Shown: one piece after another, positions 32,071-45,375 of the stretch | Layout of the letters: every line of letters starts with the position of its first letter | Position numbering within the stretch: position 1 is the first letter of the stretch | Source: Ophiobolus disseminans | Taxonomy: Eukaryota; Ascomycota; Dothideomycetes; Pleosporales; Phaeosphaeriaceae | Direction of reading: 5' to 3' | DNA: 64,000 nucleotides | Assembly: GCA_010093685.1 (NCBI GenBank) | Contig: MU006222.1 | Span: 620,001-684,000 of the forward strand | The notes under the pieces: generated by a model | Seen by the model: only the letters and a program-made list of their open reading frames with translations | Databases searched by the model: none | Told to the model about the DNA's origin: nothing | Program-made: the position numbers and the translations under genes

Positions 32071-33069
32071 GTTGTTCGTGTGGGGTTTGACGAGATTATG
32101 GGTGTTTGGGTGTTGAGCTTGGTGAGTATGTAGTTGCAAGTGTCACGGACTCGAGAGATGGTGACTCGATGCCAGGTAGCAAGAACGAAGCTTTATGACG
32201 TATGTCGCACTTCCTCACATCCCTGTCGTGCACCGCCCCTCACCTACTTGTAAGACATGCAACGCTGCTGCAGCTTGATGCAAGATCCCACGTGGATCGA
32301 CGCTGGCATAATATCATTGACAAGGAAGTGCGACTTTGGAAATAGTGGAGCAGTCCCGTGTCATCCAACCACCGCAAATATCATGGAGAAACGGATCACA
32401 ATGAGAATGTCTACACGAAACTGGAAGTGACTGGTGTATTCTATGAGATTTAAAATATGCACATAAAGAGGTCGCACCGCATTTGTGCCTCTCCTAGATG
32501 TCCTCTCTACGGTGCAAATCGCGATAGCACATGCCGAAGCAAAGCTGTCTTTGCCTCCTCTCTCTCATCTCACGGCACCAAGCCACCCGTCTCAAATGCC
32601 GAAGTAAGAAAGGAAGTGAACTCGAATCATTAGCAGCAACTCCTTATCGAGCGCCCAGAAAACGACACCCTCTCATCTCGGTCGTACCATGGAAACAAGG
32701 GTTACTGATACGGCGAGCCAAGGAAACGAGATACCACCCAAGCCCAGACACCACCAGCGATGCTTCGGAAGAAGCAGTGCAGGTGTTCTTGGCTCCTGTA
32801 TGTGATCCGGAACGCCTTCATAGTAGAGCCCCAACAGCTGCCGGAGATCAAGGGGTAAGCCACCACAGACTCGTCCTCCCTCGACTGCCGGCAGCTCGAC
32901 AACAAAGAAACTTTTGAACCCGTCTTGATGCCGCGTTAAAGGAAATCCGCGAAATGCAATACAATGCGCGCTGATGCTCCCCGGTCTATGCAACGAAACA
33001 AGCGACTCAGATTATCGCGTGCGGTGTCGTCTAGGGGTATTGACCGTCACGCGCTCGAACGAAGTGAAC
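32071..33069. other. Intergenic
   Basis: The upstream flank of the small Gly/Thr-rich gene meets the downstream flank of eIF4G. No supported gene; a tRNA-like beginning near 33028 was rejected. Confidence 0.45.
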
Positions 33070-36000
33070 TCACTCAGAGGGCTTAGCCTCCGTGCTGGCA
33101 GTCGTGTCGTCTGCAGCCGGAGGAGGAGAGCTGACGTCGGCCGTGTCTTCGGCGTTTTCAAGGGCTGCTAGTGCGCTGGCCATTGTTAGTATATGTTACT
33201 TGCGTTATAAATACGCAACTTACCTGAAAGCATTCGCATGCGCAGTTGACTCCTTCTCCTTCACAGGGGGAGTGCCGGTTCGGGATGAGTTGCCAGAATC
33301 GTCACGTCCACCCATCATGCCAGGACCAATACCACGGCGGCCACTTCCGCTACGGCTGCCGAGCATGGACGGCCCAAGCGCTGCTCCAGCGTTCATGTTA
33401 CGACCAGAGGCGCCCTTGGAAAGCTTGCGGAGGTCGTCCATCTGTACACGGCTGCCGGTATCTGGTGGGGGCATCATGTGACCTCCTCCAGAGAATGAGC
33501 GAGCATCGCCACGACCCATGGGCAGACGACCGCCACCACCGCCACCACGCTGGTTGGACCGCGTACGCTCCATCTCGGCGGCTTGCTGTGCGACAAGGGC
33601 TTCCTGATGGATCTCGGCAATTGTCTTGGGGCCCTTGAGGATGTCCTTGGACTTCCAGCCGTTCTTGCGCATATCGATTGTGTCCAAGAGCATGAATCGA
33701 AGACGTGACGGCAGACCATCCATGTTCATAACCTTCTCGATGCGCTCAAAGTACATGTTGATCATCTTGGGTCCGGCTTCGGCAGCCTCCATGGTGGCAC
33801 CAACGGTACGAAGCAGCTTTACGAGAGACTCGATTGCCGACTCGTCAGGCAGGCCCTCAAAGTCAAGGAGCTTGAGGACACACTCATGCATGATGCGGAG
33901 CGTCAACATGCCCAGCTTGTACAGCTCACCGATGAACTGAATAAGACCGAGACCCTTACGCTTGGCGGCAGCTGCGATGTAGTAATCCTCGGTGAAGTCG
34001 ACCTTGCCGGCTTGCTCCTCTGGAAGATCTGGGAGGTTGATTTCCCAGCCTCGCTCGAACTCCTCCTGACAGCGGTTCAGCAAGTACTTGCGGAACAAAG
34101 CACCACCCACGACAGGATTGCCGTGCTTGTCCTTGACGTTCTCGTCCTTGATATCGGTGCTCATCGTTGCAAGCATGCGGCTGCAGAACTTGGCGTACAT
34201 TGAGGACCAATGGCTCTCGTCGCAAGCCTTCTCGAAAGTGAGCTGAATGACTTGGCGAAGCGTGCGACCGTCGGTCTCATCCTTCGACTGCGCGGCAATC
34301 TCGAGAATTTGGTCCGAGATCTTGTCGAACTTCTCAGGTGTCATCTTGTTCAGGTTCGACTTGACCTTACGCTGAACCATGTCGGGAGCCATATGACCGG
34401 CCTGCTGCTGAGGTGCCGAAGAAGTGAGTGACATGGGCTTCCAGCCGGACTGAGAGCGATCGAGATCCTTCACAGCTTGGCCCGCTGTGAGAGGCATTTG
34501 CTTGGCTTCCTGTCGGTCGTCCTTCTGTGGGCCCCTCCTGCTGGAGCCCTTGCCACGCTGGCTGATATTACGAGGCGAGTTGGGTCCCGTGTTGGCGTAT
34601 GACTGGTTGCGCTGAGGAACCGCACCCATGGGGAATTGGCCACGGCCGCTGCCCATGACGACATGCGCAAGAGGATTGGTCATACTTCGACCAGAACCAC
34701 TGGCTTGCTCGAAGCGTTGCTGTGACGTGGTGCCAGGAGGAAGCGTGCGACCACCAGTACCAGTGAAGTTGCCCATGACGCCCATGGCATTGCCTGGTCC
34801 TGTCCCTCGAGAGCTTGTCTGACGACTGCCCATGGATGGACCTCCTCGAGCGGACTGAGGTCGCGCCGAGTCGGTGCCGTCGCCGACAGTCTCCTTGAGC
34901 TTGAGGTCCCAATCGGTGGAAGGCTTCTCCTTGAACACCTCTTGGAACTGCAGAAGAAAGTCCTTGTCGTATTGACGTCCTTTGTTCCTGCTGCCAGTTC
35001 CCGAGTTGAGAGCTGGGTTGGGACTTGAGACACCCTCGGGGTATGCGACTAGCTCGCTTCGCACTTGAAGGAATCTCGCACTCTTCAACGACTGCATTCC
35101 AGCAGTAGGCTGTGCAGGCTCTACCGGCTTCTGCGTATCCAACTTCAACGGATTCGGCTTTGACTTGGCAGGGACGAGCTTGGCTGCGGGTGGTGGAGCT
35201 GCAGGTTCTACGACGACAGGTTCCTCTGGAGCATTCGCACCAGGTCCCAGGGTCGTGTTCTTTGCAAGGCTGGCAAACATAGCCTTGTTCTGGGCTTCAA
35301 CCTCAGCTTTCTGCTCGGGAGTCTGCTTCTCTCGAGCAATCTCCCGTGCCTCAGCTTCGGCCTCCAATTCTTTCAGCCTCTTGTCTTCATTTGCGGCATG
35401 TTCCGCAGCCTTCAGCTTCTCAGCCTCGACCTTCTTCTTCCTCTCTTCCGCGTAGATGGCCTCTTGTGCCTCGCGCTTCGCCTCTTCCGCCTCCATCTCA
35501 GCAACCATCCGGTCAAACTCCTCATCCTCTAAACGCTTCTTCTCAGCAGCGTCAGTCTTGGCCTTTTCGGCCGCGGCAGCCTCCTCCTCGGCCTTGGCTT
35601 TCTGCTCGGCCGCAGCCTTAGCCTCGTCATCAGCCTTCTGGTTGGCAGCGTCTGAAGACTCCCGTTCCTGTTTCGCGGCCTCCTCCTGCAGACGAACCTT
35701 CTCCTGAAACTGACGCACGAACTCGGACTTCTTTTCTTCAGCTGTCTTGGCGGCAGGCTCCTCGGTGCGGACGGAGTCGGTGGCACTCGGAGCTCGTGGT
35801 GGGGGAGTGGGCGTCGCAGCAATGGCGGGGGATCGAGGAGGTTGCGCAGGCGGAGCAAGTGCGGCAGCCGGTGCAGGGGAGGCACCCTTGGGCTTCTTGA
35901 AGTCGATGACTTCACCATCGGCTATAATAGGGTCAGTTGAGCAATGAAGAGATATAAGGGGCGTCACATACCGGTCTTAATCACGATGGCTTTGCTCTGC

Positions 36001-37637
36001 TTCTTTGGCCGCTCGAACGTGGAGCTCGGCGCAGGGCTAGCAGCCGTGACGCTGGGCGTGTGCGCATGGCTGATGTGGTTGACGTTCGTCATGGCAGGGG
36101 TGGTCGGCTGAGGTACAGCAGATGACGGCCTCTCCGACATGTTCGATGGAGTGCGAGACATGCCTTGAGCTTGGGGCTGCCCATAGGGAACACCATAGGG
36201 AGGCTGCATCTGCTGGGGACGGAAGGCCGGGCTTGAGGGGCCACCGGGATAATGGATGGACTGCTGAAGCCCACCATAGCCCATGTTGTACATGTTCTGT
36301 TGCTCATATGGATTCTGAGGCATTCCATACATGTTCTGATTAGGTGATTTTGTTAGATACTGCTCAAAGTCGCTGTTTGAAGAAGAGAAAGGGGGATCAA
36401 CAGGTTGAATGAAAGCATCCGGCTTGTTAGAAGGAACCCGAAAGTCGAGCTCCCTCCGATTCGCCGAATGAGCCTGGAAAGGCTGAGGAGAGTGTTGAAA
36501 ATTCCGAGGCGCAGTTGTCGCTTGAACCGACTTGCTGGACTCGGAGACGGAAGAAGAGTTGGGTATGGAAGGGTTTATACGAACCGGTGGCTGCTGGTAA
36601 GGCTGAGGTGGATAGTAGGGCATGCCTTGTGGGTTCACCATTGTGGCAGACGGCATCGCTGGGCTGCGATTCTGGCGGTAGGGCGAGTTTTGCTGCATAG
36701 GGTTTTGTGGCTGGAAGGCTGCAGGCATGCCGCCACGACCGGCATATCCCTGGTGAGGGACGGAGCGGTAGGGCTGTGGAGAGGGCTGGTTCTGATAGTA
36801 ACCACGTCCACCACGGCCGCCGTTCTGGGGGTAACCTCGGTTCATGTTCGCGTTGCTCATGTCGCTGTGCGCAGACTGAGAAGACTCGCGGCGCAGGTGT
36901 TGAGCCTGGGGAAGTGAGTTGTGTTGGGGCATGTTCATGGAACCGCGGAGCTATGAGTAGTTAGCGGGGTGCGCCTGGAATTTGTCCCTTGGAGAGGGCG
37001 AACTCACGTTAGCGTCACTGCCTTCACCTCCTTGGCCGCCGAAGACTAGGTTCGGTCGCGTAGGCAGGCCATCGGGCTTGGGGCCTCCGGAGATGGGCGT
37101 GGGAATGGGCGAGGGCGAATGCGCAGGTGAGGCAATGCGCGGATTCTGCGACTGGATGCTCAAGTTACCCTGCACAGCGGGCGAGGCGTGCGCGGGGGCT
37201 GGCGAGCCGGCAAGCGACCCAAACTTGAGCGTGGAAGGGGGACCAGTCGTGGGCGGGCCCTGCTTGATGTGTACCGAGGACTTGCGGCTGTGGTCCCCCG
37301 GAACGTTGCCGTTGCCGTTGGGACCGCCGCCTACGATGGCGGGCATGGAGGGGATGGCGGGCTTGATGGAAGTGCTCCCGTTCACCGGAGACACCGAGGA
37401 GCTCTTCCCATGCTGCGCGCTCTGCGGGCCTCCCACTGCCGAGGGCGGCGCTCCGCTGGACGCGATTGTCGGAGAAGAGTTCTTCTGAGTCGCGTTGGCG
37501 TAAGAGCTGCGGGCAGTGGGCTGAGCCGGTCCAGAAGCCACGTTGGCGGACGATCCAGACGAGGAGTTGTTCGCGGCGGCGGCGGTCGAGGAAGCGGCGA
37601 TGGTGGGGGTTTGCGCGTTCGAGATGGATGCACTCAT
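33070..37637 (-). CDS. TIF4631: Translation initiation factor eIF4G
   Basis: Four exons on the minus strand: 37637–37008, 36950–35972, 35921–33224 and 33175–33070; introns of 48–57 bp; 1470 residues. eIF4G is the cytoplasmic scaffold linking cap-bound eIF4E, the helicase eIF4A and poly(A)-binding protein. The first ~540 residues are low-complexity (Ser/Ala/Pro/Gln/Asn/Gly). A strongly charged Ala/Glu/Lys coiled-coil-like block follows (about 610–770). The eIF4E-binding motif YDKDFLL (YxxxxL-phi) lies near residue 850 in GRQYDKDFLLQFQEVFKEKP. The MIF4G HEAT domain (about 1060–1300) begins VKSNLNKMTPEKFDKISDQI and ends before an Arg/Gly-rich tail. There is no C-terminal MA3 domain, as in other fungal eIF4G proteins. 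The terminal 35-residue exon is acidic. Confidence 0.95.
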
Positions 37638-40600
37638 TAGAAGACGGGGTGGCGGGGTTGGCGGGAGGGGAGAGTGCAGAGGCGTCTTGGGCGAGGTCGA
37701 GTGAGGTGCGAACGGTGGCTTGCGCGGTCGCTCGGTGTGCGCTGGTAACGTCGCTGATCTCAGATCGGCGCGAGGTGCAACGGTCTGCGTATTAGGAGCC
37801 TGCTAAAAGCGCGACTCGGGCAGAAAGTGGGTGTCGAGAAAGGAAGGGACGGGGTCGGCTCCTGGAGAGTAGGGCGACGGGAGGCTGTCTGAGCGATTTC
37901 ACTGCGGAGAGCGAAATGTGTCAGGACAGGTGCTCCGGGGAGAGATTTCAACAGACGGGGCTGTGAAATGGCAAGCGGCTCGTGGATATCACTGAGCCCG
38001 CTGCGAAGAGTTGGTGTTGATGGTTCAACGATGGGGGTGAGGAGAAGGGATAAAAATCAAGCGGTGCTGTTGGGTTGTGCTCGCCAGAAATATCCACTAG
38101 GCCGCATCTGTGGCGAAAGTGGCCTGGGAGAGCCAGGAAGCCTTCGACGTCTGATTCATTCACGCGCGCTATGGTTTGCCTTTGCGCTGTCGCTTGCCCA
38201 GCTATCTGCAACAATTACTTGCTGTGACTCTTTCATTGCTCTCCGAGTCTGTCACGAGAGGCAGGCGCGACTCATCTCGGGCATCGTCCTCGGATAGCCC
38301 AGGCAGGCGCGTGGGACGCCCTCACCAAAACGAACGTGAACGCAGTCATCACATAAGCAACACTGCGCCTCGCCCGAGCCTTGACGTGGCCCTGACGACG
38401 CGATAAGATTGCCTGTGGGACGCAGGAAGCTCTCCTTTCCTTTACAATGAGGCCGCGCAGTGGCTACGCTGTTGCGAGTGCCAGTAGCAAACACGCTGAG
38501 GTATCACAGAGACGCATCACAGTCCGCTGGGCACATCCACACTGATGCGCACCAAACATTGGTGCCAGGTAAACGGAGCCATAGTTCAAACATTATGCCT
38601 CAGCCTTGTCACCGTCTCGCTCAGTGCCCACCGTGTCGCGTTCGACGCCCTGTGCACCGTCGCACCTACCATCAGCCTTAATGAGGCGCATCCATCAGAG
38701 CATCTTTTAGTTCATTCACGATGTGATGTCCATTTCATTTTGCGCCAGTCGAGCTGCTCTGCACATCCTAATACCCCGCCATGACCGAGAAAAAAAAGTG
38801 CGGTAGTTGACGTTTCTCATGCGCGATGACGCCGTGTTTCCTCAATCGACCACACAGGCTGCATGTGAAGACCATCAGCCCGCTTAAGTCCGAGCCATGT
38901 GAGACCCCTATTCCCAGGCCAATGACCGACAAGCCAATGTGCTCGACCTCTTCATGGAACATTTCTAGAAGGTTTCTGACTCCAGCGAACGATGACTTCG
39001 CATCGCCTTTGCTTAAGATGGAAAGTGGAGTCATCTCTGGTGACCGTTGCATCAGATCATGAACGTTTGCCAAACGCCACGGTTGACTCCGAGTCTTTCG
39101 ACTCAAGAGCATGTATCGAATTGCAACCAGTCATTCAGTGCCAACGATGAGTCTGCTCGAGAGAAAGCTGTATCAGGGTGCTGCGGTACTTTGTCACATT
39201 GGTATTGCCCTCATTTATATAAGGCTGAAGCAGTCGAAACACGATATAAACATCGAGTGACCAGCCGTTTTGATTCTCCAATCAAGCCGGCCTTCTCTCA
39301 AATCTCTGCTGGACCTCCAGACCAAAATACTTGTTTCCATGATACAACAGCTGTGGTTCACAACGCAACCGAAGCAGCCAAGCTCAGCTTACCCTGCAGC
39401 CTCATGCTGTGTCATCCGCTGCCCTCGAAGAACACCGCGTCTTCGAGAACCAGGCGCGAAACTGCGAAGGTTCCCGTGTAGTACTGTGTTACAATACGAT
39501 ACGTCACACTGTCGTGGCTAGAAGCCAAACACCTGCTTCAGCCTCGACTTTGGTGCGACTGCTAAAGGGGGTAGAACACCAAGCGTGACTGTCCAGACTT
39601 ACCATGGCACGACTCCGCACTCGACTTTGGGGCTCGCACGACGATGTTTCATTCCAACCAAGGTATGCGAGTCGTCGGTGCTGCGACCCTGTGGGAATGA
39701 GGTCAGACGGTGCGGTCGCCGACTTTCCGTCAACTGCAGCCTCGTGCTCATGGTGCGCAACTGCGACCAGTTTCCGTCCGTCCACGCAGTGCTTGTGCTT
39801 GGGAGATGAAGAAGGGGAGTCGTCGTCGCAGAGTCTCCCCGGCGTGCGGAGTATTGTACTTGAAGGTCGGGCGATCGCTGGCGGCCAGGAAAGTTCCACC
39901 TGTCGCCGTCGTCGGCTGTCACACTGGGTACCTGCACTTCTTATGCAGCCCCGTGTCGCGAGCTGCCACATCTCGTAATGCCTCCGAAGGCTTTCGGGGC
40001 GGTCCACAAAGGCTCCAACGGCGCGCGCCAGGCCGCTGCTCCATGATCGCCCATCGGACTCGTATTGGGGCAGCTGAAGGCGTTGGGTCCAATTGCGCGT
40101 TGCTGGCGACGTGCAGGATCAGTGGGCAAGACATCTCGGGCACTAAGAGCGCCATCGCGCCGCCCTCTCGATCCTTCGGCCAGAAAGGAAAAGGCAGGTC
40201 CGAGCCAAAATCGACATCGCATGAACTCCCCACTGCTGTTGTGCTTTTGCTGCCGGCCCGTGGGTGGCAGCGATTGCATGTGCGGAAGGAGGTGGGGAGA
40301 TAAGTCACGGTGATTTGCTCGTGGCTCCTTCCCGTCTCTTCTCCGCTGCATTGTCGAGATCCCGTTTTCTCGCTTCATCTTGCCTTTTTCTTGCATTGTC
40401 GTCATGCCGGATGGTCTAGCCTAGACGACGGTGAGGGCGAAGCGTTCAACACACCTCGGCAAGCTCACAGTCCCACGATGATGCCTGCTCTGCACTCATC
40501 TCGTCTTTCACTGCCAAAACCAACATGAGCAGCCTAACCAACATCAGCGTCCTGCCGTCACGCTCCTCAGCCCTCCATGCCCCTGCTCACATGTGAAGGG

Positions 40601-43600
40601 ACAGGCGCAAATCTTGGTTCAATGCAGCAATGCAAGCGGCGACACGTGATGCCGGTTCCACCAATAGCTCCTTCCGCTTCAATTCACCTCCGGTCCCAAA
40701 GCGGACGGCGGCTGATGTCCAATCGCACTTGCGGAACAACCCACTTCACGAACAACAACACGCCCAACACCTGAGGTCACACAGGGCTGATGCTGACGGA
40801 CCCCCGAAAACCCAGTGTTTCTCATCTCATCTCACTCCACGATCCCTTCGGCATTGGGGGGCCCAAGGGCCTTGCGGCACAGTGTCAGCCTACGACGCCT
40901 CCGCATGTCTTACAGGCAGAAAATTTCCTGTCGAACCGTCGATTTCAGCCGGGATGATGAGCGGAAGGGATTGGCAAAACGGACGTTTCCTGCATCCCAG
41001 CGGTCTGTGCCATTACTCATCTTCAGGCACGCCGTTCCGGACTGCCTCGAACGTGTTTGCTAGCTCGCTAGCCGCGATACGGGCGGTGCGATGATGGCGC
41101 GTGTGTGGGTGTGTGTACCTGCACCACACGGACATTTTCTTGCTTGGATGTCAGCGCCTTACCCTATCTTCCTCCCGGCCATGTTAGCGGTTAGCTCGAA
41201 TGCGAACACATCGTGAAAGAATGCGGAGGGCCTGCGCTGCAAAAGCAGCGTTGCATGTTGCTAGCTGCATCGTCGTGCTGCGCCTGATGCATCGTTCAGG
41301 AGCGAAGCGGCAGGGCATACGGAATAGCGTACCGTGTTGCGGCGACTGCATTCAAGGGTTGCCTTGGATGACTTCAGACTATCGAATGTACTGCGTGGTA
41401 TCGTTAGTCCGGCGCATTCATGCCCTCTCCCGCTGAAAGGGACATGTTGGCGACCTGAGACGTTGGCTCAAGTCGCCTTGATCTGACGATTATCCTGCAC
41501 CCTTACATAACCCATATCGGATCCCAACCGATATGTGGGCAAACCTACTGACCACCCGAAGACTAGCAGACGGTAGAGTTGCCCATCACACCGCCACGTC
41601 CTGCAGCCAGCCAGCCTCAAGTGTCGAGCCATCTTCAGATCACGAGCCCATGGTCTCCACCAGATCCTGCATGTCTGCCAACTAGCCCAGCATCATCCAC
41701 CCGCTTAACCATGCATGTTAATTGTTAGTCGTAGACTTCTCGAAGCTCTGGAACCGCTTGGAAGAACGATGAATGCTATCACCCAATTCGTCCACAGCAC
41801 GAAGATGCCCAGCCTCCATTAAGCCTAAGATGTGCATCATCCGAACGACCTTGCACCGGCGGCTCGCTGGCAGGCGCCTCATCAATCTAATCAGCAATCA
41901 ACGCTTCCGAAAGGCCAGCACAGCCGTTAATAACTCTAATAAAGTTGAGATCCACACCTAGCATCGACTTCCTTGCGAGATTCTTATCGGGTGTCACGCA
42001 TGCGCTGACTCTCTGCCCTGACGCCCACCCCTTGTCCTCGATACTAGACCGTCGTAGCAAACCGAGCCTATGACACCAAGTGCCCACCATCCAAGTTTCC
42101 CCGCAAAATGCAGATCGCCAGCGTCGGGCGTTTCGTTCCCATCCTCCTACCGTGTACTGTACTCTACTTCACCTCATGACTCGGGCGCATGGACCCTTAT
42201 TTTTGCAGCAACTTGGTTCTTCCCACACTCACGCTGTGTCCCACACTACTCTCTTCTCCCTGACCTGTTTCCTCCCCTGTCATTTAACCACCGCGACCAA
42301 ACTTGTCGACCATGCTTCCGCACCAATCACTCTCCGCTCGCAAAGACGAACCCACCACAGTCGGTTCCTGAGCCTCAGAAGCCGAAATTGTGACCCAGGG
42401 CCACTGGCGGCGTCTGGGGTAAAGTGTGGAGAACGCTTCCTCTGCGTTTCCCCCATGCCTCGTGCGAGTGATCATGCGGCTGCTCGAGAAACCACAGGTT
42501 AGATTGCAGACATGAGGGGTAGGATCGACGTCGAGAAGCCGTGGAAGCTTCTGTGTGGAAGCATTTCCCACTCGCGTCATGGCGCTGGTCCTGGTCTGCG
42601 TTCAGGGACGAGGTGCTGCTCACTGGCGGTGTTTTAGCCCTTCCACGCGCGCCGTTCCATGCAGCGAAACCCGTATAGTGCGAAGCCGACCGGCTTTCGG
42701 ACCTGAGATGCTGCGGTGCCGTCAAGTGAGCTGATCTGAGCTGAGCTGAGTTGAACTCTGAACCCGAACGTGACTTGTGACATTTACCCAATGGTCTACC
42801 GATCGCTGTGCTTGCAGGTGCGGAATGTCTGTGTTGAACAGCGCGCTTGCACCAAGCCCACTTACTCTCCTTGACCCCGTGACAAATACGCAAATCTTCC
42901 GATGTCGCCTCATGTCCTGCCACCCGGGACCTGCTCATGCTGTGTGTTATTGAGTCGCTTGGGTATAATTTTTGATACGTGTGGCTCTACGCCCGCGGCC
43001 CCTGCCACTCAATCTCGCGCTCGCGGGCTAACCAGGAGGATGCAGTGTGCATGTGCAAGCGCAATATACCTAATGCAGGAAGATCTGGTGTGGGACACGG
43101 CGGCGAACGTTGTGCACAAAAGTGTGGAGTGGAAAAGTGTGGGGTATCATTGATTCTCATTCGTTGCGTATTGACATTGATCGGCGTCGTGTTTTTTACG
43201 GTGTTGGGGCAAACAGGCAAAAAGGTATTTTTTACAGTGAAAGGGGTTTTGTGTGCAAACGTCGCCAGAGCCCGTAATAGTGGGGACAAGAAGTGAAGAA
43301 AAAATGGGAAGGGTGTACAAAGCAGTCAAAAACCCAAAAGACCAGCCCGCGCCGTCAAAAGGGGAAAAGGATGGCGCGAGGGTGGAAACGTACATACAAC
43401 AGAAGGGTATACCAGCAGCGCCATCCGCGGCTCTGTGATGTAAGAGATACATGCGGCTGAGGCGTTCGACGCCACCGAGGAAATACAGTACTTTGAAACA
43501 GCCACCAAAATTCATGTCGCGGTACGTGAGACTGGCAGGTCAAGTATAGAACAGCCGTCAAAGTCGTCATATGCCAGGCGCCCCTTGCGTAAAATTTTGC

Positions 43601-43669
43601 CGCCCAGCGTGGTTCCCTGCACCGCCCGCCCCATAACGCCTGCTCGATATCACAATTGTGAAACATAGC
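37638..43669. other. Long gene-free interval (6 kb)
   Basis: No open frame here shows a known domain or a convincing splice structure; many 60–200 codon frames overlap on both strands. The first few hundred bases are the eIF4G promoter and leader. The final ~230 bp are probably the 3' flank of the homeobox gene. Simple sequence is limited to a GT-rich patch near 41100 and GAGCTGA-type repeats near 42728–42752. Unannotated non-coding transcripts cannot be excluded. Confidence 0.45.
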
Positions 43670-45375
43670 TCAATAATTCTGCGATAATTGGTCGTTGTTG
43701 TCGTCGTTATCCTGGCTATGCGTCGAGTGATGATCAAGGACCTCGCCCAGCACGGAACCGACGCCGGGGTACTGCTCGCTGTGTGCGGAGTCGTTGCGGA
43801 GGTATGAGTTGGGGAAGCTGTTGAGGTGGTGCGGCGCACTCATCTGCGGCATTGCGTAGCTCTGCGGCGTCACTAGCGGAGATCCGGAATAGGAAGGGAA
43901 GTGAGCGGTCTGTGGTGCGTGCGTGTTGCGGTTGGGGGTGTAGTGTGTGCTGAGCTCGATGCGTCTAGGCACGCCGTTTGAGAAGGAACGCATCCGGTGT
44001 GAGCTCGATGCCTGGAAGCCAGGAACTGGTGCGTAAGAGTAACCAATACCGTAAGGCATCATTGAGCTGGAGTATGATCGTGGAGCGTCAGAGTGGTTGT
44101 CCGACCCTGCTGAACCGTTCATGGCGTCGTGGCTGTAACTCATGCTTGTCCTAAGTGGGGATGACAGGGACTCTGCCCGACTCCTTGCCAGACGGTCGGC
44201 ATGGAGTGTAAGTCGCGGTATGCTGTGTTGTGCAGCGTACGCTGATGGTGTGCTGACGGGCATTGAGAAGGGGTTCGAAGTTCTCGGGCTGGTGTCGAGC
44301 GGTGCGGAATTGAAGCCAAACGGCGAGTCTCCGTGTGCTGATACGGGGGAGAGCGTGTCAGTTGCTGATTGGGGTGGTGTGAATGTGAACCCACCAAAGG
44401 CGGGACTGATGCCGGTAGGTGAGATGTGGTTGTCGAGGGGTCCACGTCGTAGAGTGTCGATGCTGAGCGGGCGCATCATATTGCCGTCACCGAAGTTAGG
44501 GGCATACGATCCTGGAGACGCTAGGGGCGTCCCAAGGCCATGATGGTTACCGAATGGCGAATGTAGAGCTTGCGCCATATCGAAGTCGTCTGGTAGCGCG
44601 CGAGACCTCATCATACGCTCGCGATCATCGCTAGTCAGTCGCTTGAGTTTCGCCCGTCTATATCCTGTTAGCGATGATCTGCATCGTATAGTGGCGTTGC
44701 TTACCTGTTCTGGAACCAGACTTGAACTTGACGTGGGCTGAGACCGGGGATTTCGCGAGCAAGGCGTTCTCGGTGAGCAGCGTCGGGGTGTGCCTGACGA
44801 GCGAACTCGCTCATGAGGAAGCGCGTTTGATTGTGAGTCAACCTGAAGCGCTTCATCTTCCGCTTGGCTGCACGGATCTCTGCAGCGGACATGGGAGGTC
44901 TTTCCTCGTCTTCTTTGCATTCGCCATCGCCGTTCTCGTCTTTCTCGTCGAGGATAATGTCGTCGTCTTGATCCTCGAGCTTCTCTCCAGACACCCCGTC
45001 GTGTGTTGATGGTGGAGTTAACCTTGATATGGGGCTTGTTGGTGCTGAGCCTCCGAAAGTGACGTTTGGTACATCATGTTCATCAATATCACCGAGTCCT
45101 GAAGGTGACTCGGATCCGCCGTGCAGAAGACTCTTGTTGTCGAGCAGGTAGGGAAAGCTCTTATGTGATCGCATCATAGGACGCTTGAGGTCAAAGCTAT
45201 GTCCAGCTACCTCAGCCTGGAGCATCGCCATGTCGCTATCCGAATGCGGAGGGGTGTGCTCCAAGGTCCGGACGTCGGAAGATTGCCAGTCAGTCTCTGC
45301 AGGAGCCGTGCTGTACGCAGACATGCGCGGCGAGCAAGGCGGAGACAGAGGGATGATGAAGTTTCCGTCAACCAT
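43670..45375 (-). CDS. Homeobox transcription factor
   Basis: Two exons on the minus strand, 45375–44705 and 44657–43670. A 47-bp intron falls exactly after the WFQNR codons of homeodomain helix 3; total 552 residues. The homeodomain (about residues 165–230) contains RFRLTHNQTRFLMSEFARQ, the helix-2 region HRERLAREIPGLS and the recognition helix PRQVQVWFQNRRAKLKRL, including the invariant W, F, N and R. It is followed by a conserved SDDRERMMRSRALPDDFD extension. The N-terminus is acidic and Ser/Pro-rich. The C-terminal ~320 residues are Ser/Pro/His/Asn-rich, typical of an activation or low-complexity region. It is a nuclear DNA-binding regulator, probably developmental. The paralog (which fungal HOX or hbx class) cannot be named from this alone. 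It is flanked on both sides by unusually long non-coding DNA. Confidence 0.93.

Noticed and set aside
33025..33080. tRNA-like start (GGTGTCGTCTAGGGGT) and GCTCGAAC
   Set aside because: No acceptor-stem pairing, anticodon arm or proper B box at the right spacing could be assembled.
33956..36917. Antisense open frames across eIF4G
   Set aside because: Shadows of a biased coding sequence; the sense strand has complete domain and exon evidence.
42728..42752. GAGCTGA-type microrepeat
   Set aside because: Short, imperfect and common; listed only within the interval description.
38700..43000. Many open frames of 100–200 codons, for example 39504–40007 and 42375–42938
   Set aside because: They overlap each other in several frames, are rich in Arg/Ser/Cys as in chance frames of GC-rich DNA, and match no family.
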